Below are positions 1 to 10,805 of a DNA stretch of 64,000 nt, piece after piece. The stretch's first letter is position 1; each line of letters starts with the position of its first letter. The stretch covers positions 310,001 to 374,000 of the forward strand of contig JAESUZ010003531.1 in assembly GCA_017311185.1 (NCBI GenBank), given 5' to 3'. This DNA is from Proteles cristata cristata (Eukaryota; Chordata; Mammalia; Carnivora; Hyaenidae). The notes under the pieces are model-generated. The model made no database searches, had not been told where the DNA came from, and saw nothing but the letters and a program-made list of their open reading frames with translations. A program made the translations under genes and the position numbers.

Positions 1-189
1 GGATATAATACATGATTATTTGATTAAGTCTCTTGAAGGGTAATTAGCATATGTACAATATGGTCATATCAAATTTAACAGATTCTACTAAATTGTTTCT
101 CAAAATGTTTTAAAGTATCTATTCTTACCACATATTCAAGAATTTTGGATTAACCCATAGATCAGAAGATTTAACATTTATTTAATTTA

Positions 190-388
190 ATGTATTTAAT
201 TTTTTTAGAAAGAAGATGAGAGAGCATGCAAGTTTGTGAGAGGGACAGAGGGACAGAGAGAGGAATCACAAGCAGGCTCCACGCTCAGTGCAGAGTCCAA
301 TGCAAGGCTCAATTCCTTGACCCTGGGATCATTACCTGAGGAGAAATCAAGAGCCAGACTCAACTGACAGAACCACCCAGGCACCCCT
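190..388 (-). mobile_element. Old CAN-type SINE, antisense
   Basis: T-rich tail, purine-rich GAGAGA stretch, CAGGCTCC core and a terminal CCACCCAGGCACCCC, which is the reverse complement of the SINE head. Box B is heavily mutated, so the copy is old. Confidence 0.8.
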
Positions 389-399
389 AGACTATGTAA

Positions 400-556
400 C
401 AGTTTAATTTCTATTTTAAATTTGTTAACATACATAAAAAACAATTCACCATTTTAACCACTTTTAATATACAGGTAAGTGGTATTAAATAAATTTACAA
501 TGTTGTGGAACAATGCCTACAATTCCTTGATGAAACTTCATACCCATTAAAAATAA
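400..556 (-). mobile_element. Ancient L1M 3' UTR fragment, left part of the copy that resumes at 1738
   Basis: Reads like the complement of an old mammalian L1 3' region (CACCATTTTAACCACTTTTAA, then ACCCATTAAAAATAACT). The family text that should follow directly appears 1.2 kb later at 1738 (CTCCCCATTAATTCACTGC). Everything from about 557 to 1737 therefore looks like later insertion into this element. Confidence 0.6.
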
Positions 557-700
557 CTACTATTGGGTTTTTTATTTGCATTTCTGATGATTAGTGAAGC
601 TGAGTATTCTTCACTTACCTGTTGGCCATTGATATCACCTTTTTGTTATAATGTCTATTCACCTATTCTGTCCATTTAAATAAAATTTAATGTTTATTTA
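557..700 (-). mobile_element. L1 ORF2 C-terminal fragment, reversed relative to the L1 tail at 1274
   Basis: The reverse complement matches the late ORF2 region that encodes the 'MANRHMKR...TNHQ' stretch in other copies here (GGCCAACAGGTAAGTGAAG, then AATCATCAGAAATGCAAAT). Paired with the plus-strand L1 tail at 1274-1737, it may be the inverted 5' part of one insertion. The junction is hidden under SINEs. Confidence 0.55.
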
Positions 701-706
701 TTCTTT

Positions 707-914
707 CTTCAAAATTTTTTTTAATGTTTTATTTATTTCTAGGAGAGAGAGAGAGAGAGAGCGCGAGCAGGGGAGGGTCACAGAGAGAGGGAGATACAGA
801 CTCTGAAACAGGCTCCAGTCTCTGAGCTGGCAGTCAGCACAGAGCCCGACGCGGGGCTCGAACCCACAAACCGCGAGATCATGACCCAAGCCGATTAAGC
901 CACCCAGGCGCCCC
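707..914 (-). mobile_element. CAN-type SINE, antisense
   Basis: Complete from the poly-T side (TTTATTTATTTCTAGGAGAG) to the head complement (CAGGCGCCCC). A 12-bp direct repeat TATTTATTCTTT flanks it at 695-706 and 915-926, so it is an insertion with target-site duplication. Confidence 0.9.
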
Positions 915-937
915 TATTTATTCTTTTTTTAATGTTT

Positions 938-1160
938 TTTTTTATTTTTTTTAATGTTTTATTTATTTCTAGGAGAGAGAGAGAGAGACAGCGTGAGCAG
1001 GGGAGGGTCAGAGAGAGAGGGAGTCACAGACTGAAACAGGCTCCAGGCTCTGAGCTGGCAGTCAGCACAGGGCCCGATGTGGGGCTCGAACCCACGAACC
1101 GCGAGATCATGACCTAAGTGAAAGTCGGAGGCTTAACTGACTAAGCCACCCAGGCGCCCC
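938..1160 (-). mobile_element. CAN-type SINE, antisense, second of a cluster
   Basis: Full-length antisense copy ending in GGCGCCCC at 1160. The box B complement GGGGCTCGAACCC is intact. It sits head to tail with its neighbours on both sides, all in the same orientation. Confidence 0.9.
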
Positions 1161-1273
1161 ATAATGTTTATTTACTCTTGAGACAGAGAAAGAGAGAGAG
1201 AGAGAGAATAAGTGAGGGAAGGGCAGAGAGAGAGAGGGAGACACAGAATCCAAAGAAGACTCCAGGCTCTGAG
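1161..1273 (-). mobile_element. Truncated CAN-type SINE, antisense
   Basis: Contains only the tail-proximal half (AATGTTTATTTACTC, GAGAGA run, CCAGGCTCTGAG). It stops abruptly at an L1 sequence, and the tRNA-like head is missing. This end marks a deletion or recombination point. Confidence 0.75.
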
Positions 1274-1737
1274 CCTGTTGCCATTTGTAACAACATGGAT
1301 GGACCTAGTGGGTATTATTCTAAGTGAAATAAGTCAGACTGAGAAAAACAAAGACCATATAATTTAACGTACATATGAAATCTAAATAAATAAATAATCC
1401 AGCAAACAAATAAACAAAAAGCAGAATCAGACCTATAAATACATAAAACAAACTAATGGTTGCCAGAGGGGATGGGGACAGGGGAATGGGAATAATTAGT
1501 GAAGGGGAATGGGAGAGATAGGCTCCCAGTTATGAAATGAACAATTCATGGGAATAAAAGGCACAGCATAAGAAATATAGTCAATGATATTGTAATATTT
1601 TTGTATGGTGGCAGATGATAGCTGCACTTGAGGTGAGCATAACATAACTTACAGACTTGTAAAATCACTATGTTGTACACCTGAAACTAAAGTAATATTG
1701 CATATCAAGTATACCAAAATAAAAATAATTAAATAAA
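1274..1737 (+). mobile_element. L1 3' end (ORF2 C-terminus plus 3' UTR)
   Basis: Encodes a degraded version of the last ORF2 residues (FVTTWMDLVGIILSEIS), followed by the 3' UTR with the usual CACCTGAAACTAAAGTAAT and an A-rich end near 1735. Strongly 5'-truncated. Confidence 0.8.
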
Positions 1738-1904
1738 TATCTCCCCATTAATTCACTGCACTTTCTGACTCTATGAATTTAATTATTTAAGTACCTCAAA
1801 TAAGCAAATCATATACTGTACTTTATTTTATTATATGGTTGTTTACTTAGTATAATGTCTCCATTTTTTAGCCATATTGAAGAATACACAAAGACTCTCC
1901 TTTT

Positions 1905-2104
1905 TAAAAATGTTTATTTACTTTTGGTAGAGAGAGAGAGAGAAGGGGAAAGGCGAGAGAAAGAGAGAGGACACAGAATCAGAAGTAGGGTTCAGGCTCT
2001 GAGCTATCAGTACAGAGCCTTATGGGGGGCTTGAACTCACAAACTGTGAGATCATGACCAGAGCCTAAGTTGGACACTCAACCAGCTGTGCCCCCCAGGT
2101 TCCT
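1905..2104 (-). mobile_element. CAN-type SINE, antisense, within L1M
   Basis: Antisense SINE with the repeat AAAGACTCTCCT before it and AAAGACCCTCCT after it (one mismatch). It is an older insertion into the L1M copy. Confidence 0.8.
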
Positions 2105-3107
2105 CAAAGACCCTCCTAAATACAATCAAGTATTCAGCATTAAAAAGGAGGGATGTATCCATGAGTCAACATTTGGGTGTAAAAGTGTGTGTTTGCATCC
2201 TTTTTTTCAATGGTCTTAGGTATATAACGAGAAATGACATTACTTGATCATTTTATTACAATTCGATATTTAATTATTTGAATAACTGAATACTGTTTTC
2301 CTTGTGGATTCTTACATTTCTCCCAGTTATGCACCAAATAAAGATACAATTTCTCCACATTCTCTCCAACACTGTTTCCTCCCCTTTTCTTTCCTTCTTT
2401 CATCTCTTTCTCTCTGTCTCTCTCTCACATACACATAATAGCCATTCTAGTGTGTATGAGGTGGTATCTAGTTGTGGTTTTGTGTTGTATTTCTCTAATA
2501 ACTAATTAACTTACTATGTGCTTATAGGTCATTAGTATATCTTCTTCAGAGAAACTTCTATACAAGCTTTTCGTCCATCATTTTAATGAGACTTTTTTTA
2601 TTCTTGTTTTCAGTTGCAGAAGTAATATATGTGTTTGGATATCAATCCTTATCAGAAATATAATTTGTAAATAGTTTATTCTATTCCATGTGTTGTATTT
2701 TCATTCTGTTGATAATGGTGTTTATTGCACATTTTTTTTATTTTATTTTATGAAGCCCTACTTGTCTACTTTTTATTTTGTTGCCTGTGCATTGTATGTC
2801 AAAACCAAGAAATCTTTACAAATCAGTTGCCATAAAGCTATACTCATGTTTTCTTTTAAGAGTTTTGTAGCTTCAGTCTTATATTCAGGTCTTTTTTTTT
2901 TTTTTTTTTTTTGATCCATCTTAAGTTGTTTCTTGTGTTTAGTGTAAGGTTGAGATCTAAAATGTTATTTTGCACATAGGTATTCATCTTGCAGATTTAG
3001 CTTACTGAAAATGCTTTCATTTACCTTCCAGAATCTATGCGTTTGTGACTGGTCAAGATATATCAAAATTACCTGAATTCCATGCAGTGTATACATTATA
3101 TTTAGAC

Positions 3108-3179
<72 letters not shown>

Positions 3180-3233
3180 TCCACCCTTCCTTCCTTCCTT
3201 CCTTCCTTCCTTCCTTCCTTCCTTCCTTTCTTT

Positions 3234-3295
<62 letters not shown>

Positions 3296-3327
3296 TTTCT
3301 TCCTTTTTCTTTCGTTTCTTTCTTTTA
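3108..3327. repeat. Compound (CTTT)n/(CCTT)n microsatellite
   Basis: About 75 bases of CTTT units, then about 45 bases of CCTT/CTTC units, then CTTT again with interruptions. The open reading frame across it (FLSFFL repeats) only reflects the repeat. Length is probably variable between individuals. Confidence 0.97.
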
Positions 3328-3547
3328 ATCAGCTGTAGCTGGATTTTCTTAACAGTCTAAAGTCCAATTTCTCTTTTTGAGCTTGAAACTCCAAAAGTAC
3401 TCTTGTAAAATTGGTCTAATTCGTATTATTTTATTTTATTCACACATTCCCTATCATGCACTTATTAAATCAAACAAACAAATGAACAAAAGTCTAACTT
3501 AAGCAAAACATTCATATGCAACTGCATTAAACTTTCTATAATTTAAA

Positions 3548-3775
3548 GGGGCACCTGCGTGCTTCAGTCAGTTAAGCGTCCGACTTCGGCTCAGGTCACG
3601 ATCTCACTGTTCGTGGGTTCGAGCCCCGCGTCGGGCTTTGTGCTGACAGCCAGCTGAGAGCCTGGATCCTGTTTTGGATTCTGTGTCTCCCTGTCTCTCT
3701 GACTCTCCCCTGCTCATGCGCTCTATCTCTCTCTTTCAGAAATAAATAAAACACTAAACTTTTTTTAAAAAAAAA
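3548..3775 (+). mobile_element. CAN-type SINE with perfect 17-bp target-site duplication
   Basis: Head GGGGCACCTGCGTGC, box B GGTTCGAGCCC, CT-rich stretch and A-rich tail. The 17-bp sequence ACTTTCTATAATTTAAA occurs at 3531-3547 and exactly again at 3776-3792, which fixes both ends. Inserted into the ancient L1M. Confidence 0.95.
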
Positions 3776-4044
3776 ACTTTCTATAATTTAAATAATAAAA
3801 TATATATTTCCCAACACCATTTTTTAAAGACTGTCTTTCCTTTGGATATTCTATCCTGCTTTGTTGAATATTAATAGAGCAGATAGTTGTGGATCTGTTT
3901 CTGGGTTTTCTATTCTGTACTGCACTATGTGTCTGTTTCTGTGCCAGTAGCATACTGTCTTCATGACTGTAGCTTAGTAATATAACTTTAAGTTCAGCAT
4001 TGTGACACCTTGGGCTTTCCATTTTGTTTAAGCTTGCTTAGCAA

Positions 4045-5235
4045 AATAATGAAACGACTACTTGGCTACACTAGAAACAAAAGTAAATTCAAAATGGATG
4101 AAAGAACTAAATGTCAGAGGAGAACACAGGCAGTAACCTTTTTCACATCAACTAGCAATTTCTTCTAGATACCTCTCCTGAGACAAGAGAAATGAAAGCA
4201 AAAACAAACTCTCAGGATTTCATCAAGGTAAATGCTTCTGCACAGTGAAGGAAACAATCAAAAAAATTCAAAAGTAACTTTCAGAATGGAAGAACATATT
4301 TTCAAGTAACTTATTTGATAAAAGGTTAGTATCCAATATCTATGAAGAACTTAACAAACTCAACATTCCTCCCCAAAATCCCAAATAGTCCTACACTGTT
4401 GGTAGGAATGTAAACTGGTACAGCCCCTCTGGAAAACTTGTGGAGATTCCTCAGGAAACTAACAATAGAATTCCCTTGTGACACAGCAATAACACTGCTA
4501 GGAATTTACCCAAGCGATACAGAAATGCTGATGCATAGGAGCACATGTACCCCAATGTTCATAGCAGCACTCTCCACAATAGCTAAATCATCGAAAGAGC
4601 CTAAGTGTTCATCAACAGACGAATGGATCAAGAAGATGTGGTTTATCTATATGATGGAATACTACATGGCAATGAGAAACAATGAAATCTGGTCACGTGT
4701 AGCAACATGGATTGAGGGTGTTATGCTTAGCGAAATAAGTCAGGCATAGAAGGACAAATATTATATGTTTGCATGCATAGGAGGATTAGGAGAAACTTAA
4801 CTGAGGAACAAGGGGGAGAAGAAGGGGGTAAATGGTGGGGGAAAGAGATAGAGGCAAACCATGAGAGACTCTTGAATGCTGACAAAAACTGAGGACTGAT
4901 GTATGGGGGGGAGGGGGAGATGGGCATGGAGGAAGACACTTGTGGGGATGAGCACTGGGTTTATGTGGAAACTAATTTGACAATAATCTATTCGTAAAAA
5001 AAAAAAAAAACAGAAGAAGACATCCATATGGCCAACAATCTCATGAAATGGTGCTCAGCATCCCTAATCATCAGGGAAATGCAAATCAAAACCACAGTTA
5101 GTTATCACTTCACAGCAGTTAACTAACTACAGTGTCAACTATATCAAAGTACAGAATATATCCAATCAAGACACTGTGTACCTTAAACTTATACCATGTT
5201 ATATGCCTACTATATTTTAATAAATAATTTCATCC
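4045..5235 (+). mobile_element. Degraded L1, ORF2 C-terminal part to 3' end
   Basis: Plus-strand L1 text starts near 4045 (AAATTCAAAATGGATGAAAG), is broken at 4389 by a younger L1 tail, resumes at 5010 (ATCCATATGGCCAACAATC) and ends in a 3' UTR-like TTAAACTTATACCATGTTAT near 5200. The frame is full of stops. Confidence 0.7.
4390..5008 (+). mobile_element. Young L1 3' end inserted in an older L1
   Basis: Closely resembles 15630-16250: ORF2 C-terminus with FLRKLTIEFPCDTAITLLGI and [20 protein letters not shown], then the purine-rich 3' UTR (AGGGGGAGAAGAAGGGG) and a poly-A of about 14 bases. Extreme 5' truncation, and stops occur in frame after the C-terminus. Confidence 0.85.
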
Positions 5236-5677
5236 ATGTATCATAAAAAAAGTGAAATTCTACTGTAATCTCTATTAAACTTAGAAAACTTTTTAAAGTA
5301 AGGCTCAAGTATGTCTTATTATATTTGCATAGAAAATGTCAATTAACCCAAATATGTAATAAATACATAAATAGAAGCTTGAATATTATGCTTGCACACT
5401 GAGAAAATAGCTTCTTAAATGTATAAACAATTTTTTCGTTTTACACTCATTGATAATTCTTCAATTTATTAACAAGGAAGAACAGATATAAAATCTAGTA
5501 CATTCTTGCATGTAAAAAACAATCACAGCACAATGTTAAACATTATTGTCTTTTCTCACCTATTAGTAAACTAGTACATACAAATTCAATTATTAAAAAA
5601 AAAAGCAACATAGAAAAGGAAAAGAAATTCAACACAAGATAATAGATTCTTAAAAAGTCAATGTCCAATCAAAGACC
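5236..5677. other. AT-rich DNA, nothing identified
   Basis: No coding potential, clear repeat family or regulatory signal recognised. Short A-runs at about 5590 and 5240 may be remnants of retroelement tails. Confidence 0.5.
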
Positions 5678-5835
5678 AACCACTGGCTGGGTATATGACC
5701 TTGGGAAGGTTACCAAAACCTTGTGTCTCAGTTACCCAGACTTCAAAATAATGTAGCTCATAATATCTTCCTCGTAGATTTTTTTAACAAATGTGTTAAT
5801 ATGTATAAAGAACTTAGAGAATTCTAGGGCTAACT
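5678..5835 (+). mobile_element. MIR (mammal-wide SINE)
   Basis: The run TATATGACCTTGGGAAGGTT, then TTGTGTCTCAGTTACCC, AAAATAATG and TCCTCGTAG follows the conserved MIR core and its LINE-derived tail. Very diverged, as expected for a pre-placental repeat. Confidence 0.8.
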
Positions 5836-5929
5836 TATCTTGATGTTATCTATTATAATCTCGGGTTATCTTTATCGTGTTTTGTCATTTCACTTGTTAT
5901 ATACTGAGATTCTCCAATATTTCACAATA

Positions 5930-6140
5930 TATAAAAAGAAAAACTTCATGTTGCTAAAACTTTATACACATAAAATGTATATAATTATGTATGATATTAT
6001 ATATAATAGTTTATATGCATTTAATAATGTAATATAATTATGTATGCAATAATTTATATATACAATAATTACATATGTTAGTCTATAATATTATGTATCA
6101 TTCTATAATATACATTCTATTTATATAAAAATTACAACAT
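5930..6140. repeat. AT-rich low-complexity tract
   Basis: Imperfect repeats of TATAAT/ATTATGTAT without a fixed period. No other signal. Confidence 0.7.
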
Positions 6141-6429
6141 ATATATGTTAGCATGATGGCATGCATATTTCTAATGTGTGAAATGTCTTTGGATACCAGA
6201 GTTTTGCTTCCATTTTCACATAACTGTGTTTTTAAAAAAAAAAGGGAAACCTTAAACAAGAGTTATAGGCCTTCAACAACATGGTGAACAAGGAAGTTCC
6301 AGGCTATTCTCATTACCTTATAGAAATATCAAGTGAATAACTACAGACTGATTGACTAAAATAGACATTAGAAATCTCTGAACATCAGTTAAGGATCTGC
6401 AGCGACCAGTTAAGAAATGACCAATCAAG

Positions 6430-6645
6430 GGGTGCCTGGGTGGCTTAGTCGGTTAAGCCTCCGACTTTTGCTTAGGTCATGATCTCGCAGTTCGTGGGTT
6501 CGAGCGCTGTGTCGGGCTCTGTGCTGACTGTCAGCTCGGAGCCTGGAGCCTGTTTCGGAGTCTGTGTCTCCCTCTTTCTGACCCTCCCCTGCTCACGCTG
6601 TCTCTCTCTCTCCTAGAAATAAATAAAAAAAAAAGAAAAGAAATG
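6430..6645 (+). mobile_element. CAN-type SINE with 15-bp target-site duplication
   Basis: AAATGACCAATCAAG occurs at 6415-6429 and 6646-6660. The copy belongs to the CTTAGTCGG/TCCTAGAAATAAATA subtype, although its box B is altered (GGTTCGAGCGC). Confidence 0.95.
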
Positions 6646-7190
6646 AAATGACCAATCAAGAAAAAGAGACACTATAAACAGGAAGAAATGGGCGCATAAT
6701 GTGGATCTCAAGTTAAATCCACATAATAAAATTGCAGGTACCACAGTTCATGAAAACTGAAGGGGAGCAGTAGATCAGTGAACACCTGAGGGGCAAGAGA
6801 TTATAGGCAGTTAAGCATAACAGAACATTTGGAGCACTCAGAAAAAGGAAGCATGACAGCCAAAGGAAAATCAAGACATATAATATCAGATAATACTGTT
6901 TAATCGCAAAAAAAAGGCATTTGCACAAGCCCAGGGAGGATGCATCCCCAGAAAATGTCTACACTATAATAATAAGGGAGACCTTAATAGTGAAGGTTTT
7001 CCTACACATAGCCAGTCTGCAAAGATTGAGAGAAAACACTGTTTTTTCAAATGCTCAATTAAAAAGAAAAAAAAAAACACAAGGCATAGAGATAAATCTG
7101 GTGTATTCAAATAAGTAGAATAAATTTCTTAAATCTAACCCTAAAGAAACACAGTCTTATTTTTAAAAAGGCTTTAAAATAGAAATTTTA

Positions 7191-7397
7191 GGGGCATCTG
7201 GGTGGCTTAGTCAGTTAAGCTTCTGACTCTTGGCTTTGGCTCAGGTCATGATCTCACGGTTTGTGAGTTCAAGACCCACATTGGGCTCTGTCTGACAATA
7301 CAGAACTTGCTTAGGATTCTCTCTCCTTCTCTCTCTCTGCCCCTCCCCCAATCACATTCTATTTCTCTTTCAATAAATAAATAACTTTTAAAAATAG
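7191..7397 (+). mobile_element. Older CAN-type SINE
   Basis: Head GGGGCATCTGGGTGGC, box B decayed to AGTTCAAGACC, tail CAATAAATAAATAAC. Flanked by the imperfect repeats AGAAATTTTA and AGTAATTTTA. Confidence 0.85.
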
Positions 7398-8317
7398 TAA
7401 TTTTAAATATAATAAAAGAGCCAAAGGGAAAGGTCAGCAAATTACTTGAGGTAATCAGAAAAATGTTATATAGACAATATATGGGCATGTAAGGAACTTT
7501 AAGTACTTATCAAGAAAAGACAGATTTCATAAAAAAGGAACCAAAGAGAAAATTGTTAGATGAAACATACAAAAACTGAATTGATAAATTCATTAGAAGT
7601 GAAATTCATTAGAAGTGTTCAAGTGCAGATGAAAGAGAAGATGGAAAGGCAGATGAAATAGCACATTTGAAGACAAGTCATTAGAGATGATCAAGTCTTA
7701 GAAGAAAATGAAGAAAAGTAAACAACGTTAAGGGACTTAAGTATATCATCAATGAGAGCAATATATGTTTTACAGGAATCTCAAGAGAGTGAAAAAGGGA
7801 CTGAGAGTTTATTTAATGCAACAGCAACAAAAACTTCCCTATATTTGATAAGGACATGGATATAAAAATCCAAAAAATTCAATGAACTCCAAGTAATCTA
7901 ATCTGAGGGCAATATACACAAAGAAACATCTAATCGAACTATTAAAGTAAAAATCTTGAAAACAGCAAAAGGAAAGAATCTCATCATATATAAGTGATTC
8001 TCAGAAAGATTATCAGTCAATTTCTTAGCAGAAATTAACAAACCAAAAGGTAGTACAACACTGTATTCAAGTACTGAATAAAAAATTGTCAACGTGAATT
8101 ATATATATGACAAAACTGTCTTTCAATAAAAGGAAGAAATTCAGATATTTCCATATAAACAAATGCATTGAGAAGCCATTATCACTAGATATGCTCTATA
8201 AGAAAAGGATGTTAGAAAATAATTCAAAGCCATACGCAAATAAGTGCTTCAGTAAAGATAAATAATGAATATAAAATATACCAGAATTTCATAATTTTGG
8301 TTGAAAATTCCATGTTC

Positions 8318-8540
8318 GGGGCGCCTGGGTGGCTTAGTCGGTTGAGCCTCCAACTTTCGCTTAGGTCATGATCTCGCGGTTCCTGGGTTCATGCCCCGCG
8401 TCGGTCTCTGTGCTGACTGCCAGCTCAGAGCCTGGAGACTGTTTCCGTCTGTGACTCCCTCTCTCTCTGACCCTCCCCTGCTCACGCTGTCTCTCTCTCT
8501 CTCTCTCCTAGAAGTAAATAAAACATTAAAAAAAAAAAAA
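8318..8540 (+). mobile_element. CAN-type SINE with perfect 15-bp target-site duplication
   Basis: GAAAATTCCATGTTC lies at 8303-8317 and 8541-8555. Young subtype with intact box A region (TGGCTTAGTCGG), so the insertion is recent. Confidence 0.95.
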
Positions 8541-8555
8541 GAAAATTCCATGTTC

Positions 8556-9174
8556 AATTCTTCCACAGAATTTTTTAAAAAGCATAAAATGTAACAAATT
8601 TATATTAATGGATAAATTATATCTGGAGGTGTAATTTATAACATGAATAACAGAAAATATGGGAGCAGAGTTTGAAGAATTATTTTATACACATACTTCT
8701 ATAAATCTATTGAGTTCTCATCATTTTGTCCACTTGGTTTATAATGTATAGATTGTTAAAATTGTCACTGTGATGAAGAATATGTTTCTGTCTCATTTTG
8801 TTGTACAGTTTTTAGTCAATTTATTATTTTTCTTAATATTCTTTATTTTTCTATTAATCACATAAAATTGGATATTAAGTAACAGACATTCCTATTTAGT
8901 TTTTCATGAAAGTTGGTTCTCAGGTAATTTAAGTTAATCCAGTCAAGAGTACTAATTTTTTAAAGACAGCAACTGCAACAATAATACAAATTAATATTAA
9001 ATTCATGATGTAAATTATAAATCACAGCCTTTGGTTCTATAAAATCTTAGTACATATATAACTATTAACAATAGAACTGTAGTTCAAGTTGTTCAATAAA
9101 TTATTCATAAAGCTTTCCAGATTAATTTAAAAAGTGGTGTTAATATTTAATTTGCCATGTTTATCCAGAGCTAA
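8556..9174. other. AT-rich DNA, nothing identified
   Basis: No open frame, gene-like structure or confidently named repeat. It may contain remnants too diverged to recognise by eye. Confidence 0.45.
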
Positions 9175-9218
9175 AAAAAAAGACGCTTGGAGCCGTATTT
9201 CACCCCAAAGCTAAGAAA

Positions 9219-10148
9219 TTGAATCGGTTTTCACAAATCTCCCAACAAATAAGTGCCCTGGGCGAGATGGCTTCCCTTGGGGAAATCTACCAGACATTTA
9301 AATCAGAGTTAATACCCATTCTTTTCAGGCCATACCAAAAAATAGAAAATGAAGGAAAACTTTTGGACTCATTCTATGAAGCCAGCATCACTCTGATTCC
9401 CAATCCAGACAGACACCCAGCAAAAAAGGGGACCTGCAGGCCAACATCCTTGATGAATACAGATGCAAAAATCCTCAACAAGATACTTGCAAATCAAATC
9501 CAACAGCACATAAAAAGAATTATCCACCATGATCAAGTGGGATTCATTCCCGTGTTACAGGGCTGGTTCAATATTCACAAATCAATCAATGTGATACATC
9601 ACATCAACAAAAGAAAAGATAAAAACCATATGATCCTGTCAATAGATGCAGAAAAAGCATTTCACAAAAAACAGCACCCTTTCTTAATAAAGACCCTCAA
9701 GAAAGTTGGGATAGAAGGAACCTACTTAAACATCATAAAAGCCATCTATGAGAAGCCCTCTACTAACAACATCCACAACGGGGAAAAATTGAGAGTTTTC
9801 CCCCTGAGATCAGGAACATGACAGGGATCTCCACTCTCACCACGGTTGATTGATACAGTGCTGGAAGTCCTAGCATCAGCTATCAGACAACAAAAGGAAA
9901 TCAAAGGCATCAGAATTGGCAATGAAGAATTCGAAGTTTCAATTTTCGCAGATGACGTGATACTCTACATAGAAAACCCGACAGACTCCACCGGAAGCCT
10001 ACTAGAACTGATCCATGAATTCAGCAAAGTTGCAGGATACAAAATCATTGTACAGCCGTTGGTTGCATTTCTATACGCCAACAATGAAGCAACAGAAAGA
10101 GAAATCAAGGAACTGACCCCATTCACAATTGCACAAAAAAACATATAA
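9219..10148 (+). pseudogene. L1 ORF2 reverse transcriptase fragment
   Basis: Two open stretches in the same frame (9219-9821 and 9846-10148) are separated by an in-frame TGA at 9822. Visible family features: [18 protein letters not shown]; the first catalytic block [12 protein letters not shown], with the usual AFDK changed to AFHK; LRSGT before the stop, then the GSPLSP box; and the active-site block [11 protein letters not shown] with both Asp residues kept. In an intact L1 this enzyme copies L1 RNA at the nicked target. Here the stop and the missing N-terminus abolish that. It is not a host gene. Confidence 0.93.
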
Positions 10149-10577
10149 TACCTAGGAATAAACCCAACCAAGGATACTAGAGATCTGTATGATGAAAACT
10201 ATAGAAAGCTTATGAGAGAAAGTGAAGACGACACAAAGATATGAAAAAACATGTCATGCTCGTGGATCGGAAGAATAAATATTGTTAAAATGTCATTACT
10301 ACCCAAAGTAATCTATACATTCAATGCAATCCCAATGAAAATTGCATCAGCATTCTTCTCAAAACTAGAATGAACTATCCTAACATTAATATCTAACGAC
10401 AAAAGACCCCGAATTGCCAAAGTAATATTGAAGAAGAAAACCAAAATGGGAAGCATCACCATCCCAGACTGTAGCCTCTGCTACAAAGCTGTCATCATCA
10501 AGACAGTATGCTATTGGCACAAAAACAGACACATAGACCAATGGAATACTGTAGACAACTCAGAATTGGGCCCACAA

Positions 10578-10805
10578 GGGGCGCCTGGGTGGCTTAGTCG
10601 GTTAAGCGTCCGACTTTCGCTTGGGTCATGATCTCGCGGTTCGTGGGTTCGAGCCCCGCGTCGGGCTCTGTGCTGACTGCCAGCTCAGAGCCTGGAGCCT
10701 GTTTCAGTCTGTGACTCCCTCTCTCTCTGACCCTCCCCTGCTCACGCTGTCTCTCTCTAGACATAAATAAATAAATAGAAATAAATAAAACATTTAAAAA
10801 AATTT
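10578..10805 (+). mobile_element. Reference copy of the young CAN-type SINE
   Basis: Best example of the abundant subtype: head GGGGCGCCTGGGTGGCTTAG, box A-like TGGCTTAGTCGG, box B GGTTCGTGGGTTCGAGCCCC region, a core GCTCTGTGCTGACTGCCAGC, the CTCTCTCTGACC stretch, and an A-rich tail with AAATAAATAAATAG. The head resembles a tRNA (tRNA-Lys in the known family). Target-site duplication AGAATTGGGCCCACAA at 10562-10577 and 10806-10821 is perfect, and the SINE interrupts L1 ORF2. Confidence 0.97.

Larger units (their letters stand above)
1738..4030 (-). mobile_element. Ancient L1M, antisense, resumed from 400-556
   Basis: Runs from the 3' UTR (1738-1904) through ORF2 C-terminal sequence (about 2105-2960) to the region before it (3330-3547 and 3793-4030), all antisense and without usable reading frames. 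Interrupted by a SINE at 1905, the microsatellite at 3108 and a SINE at 3548. Identity of the 2960-3100 part is less certain. Confidence 0.7.
6250..8317 (+). mobile_element. L1/HAL1-type relic, 5' region and ORF1
   Basis: The 7890-8260 part reads like the end of an L1 or HAL1 ORF1 (AAAATCTTGAAAACAGCAAA, AAAACTGTCTTTCAATAAAA). The 5' part (6250-7880) is weaker and is assigned because it is contiguous. Many stops. Broken by SINEs at 6430 and 7191, with a third at its 3' edge (8318). Confidence 0.5.

Noticed and set aside
3045..3338. 97-codon frame with FLSFFL repeats
   Set aside because: Translation of a CTTT/CCTT microsatellite.
9219..9821. 200-codon open frame as a host reverse transcriptase gene
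   Set aside because: It is L1 ORF2: L1-specific blocks, an in-frame stop at 9822, missing endonuclease, L1 3' UTR downstream.
10578..10650. tRNA gene (box A and box B present, as in the other SINE heads)
   Set aside because: The tRNA-like head belongs to a SINE with target-site duplications and tail; the same head recurs dozens of times.
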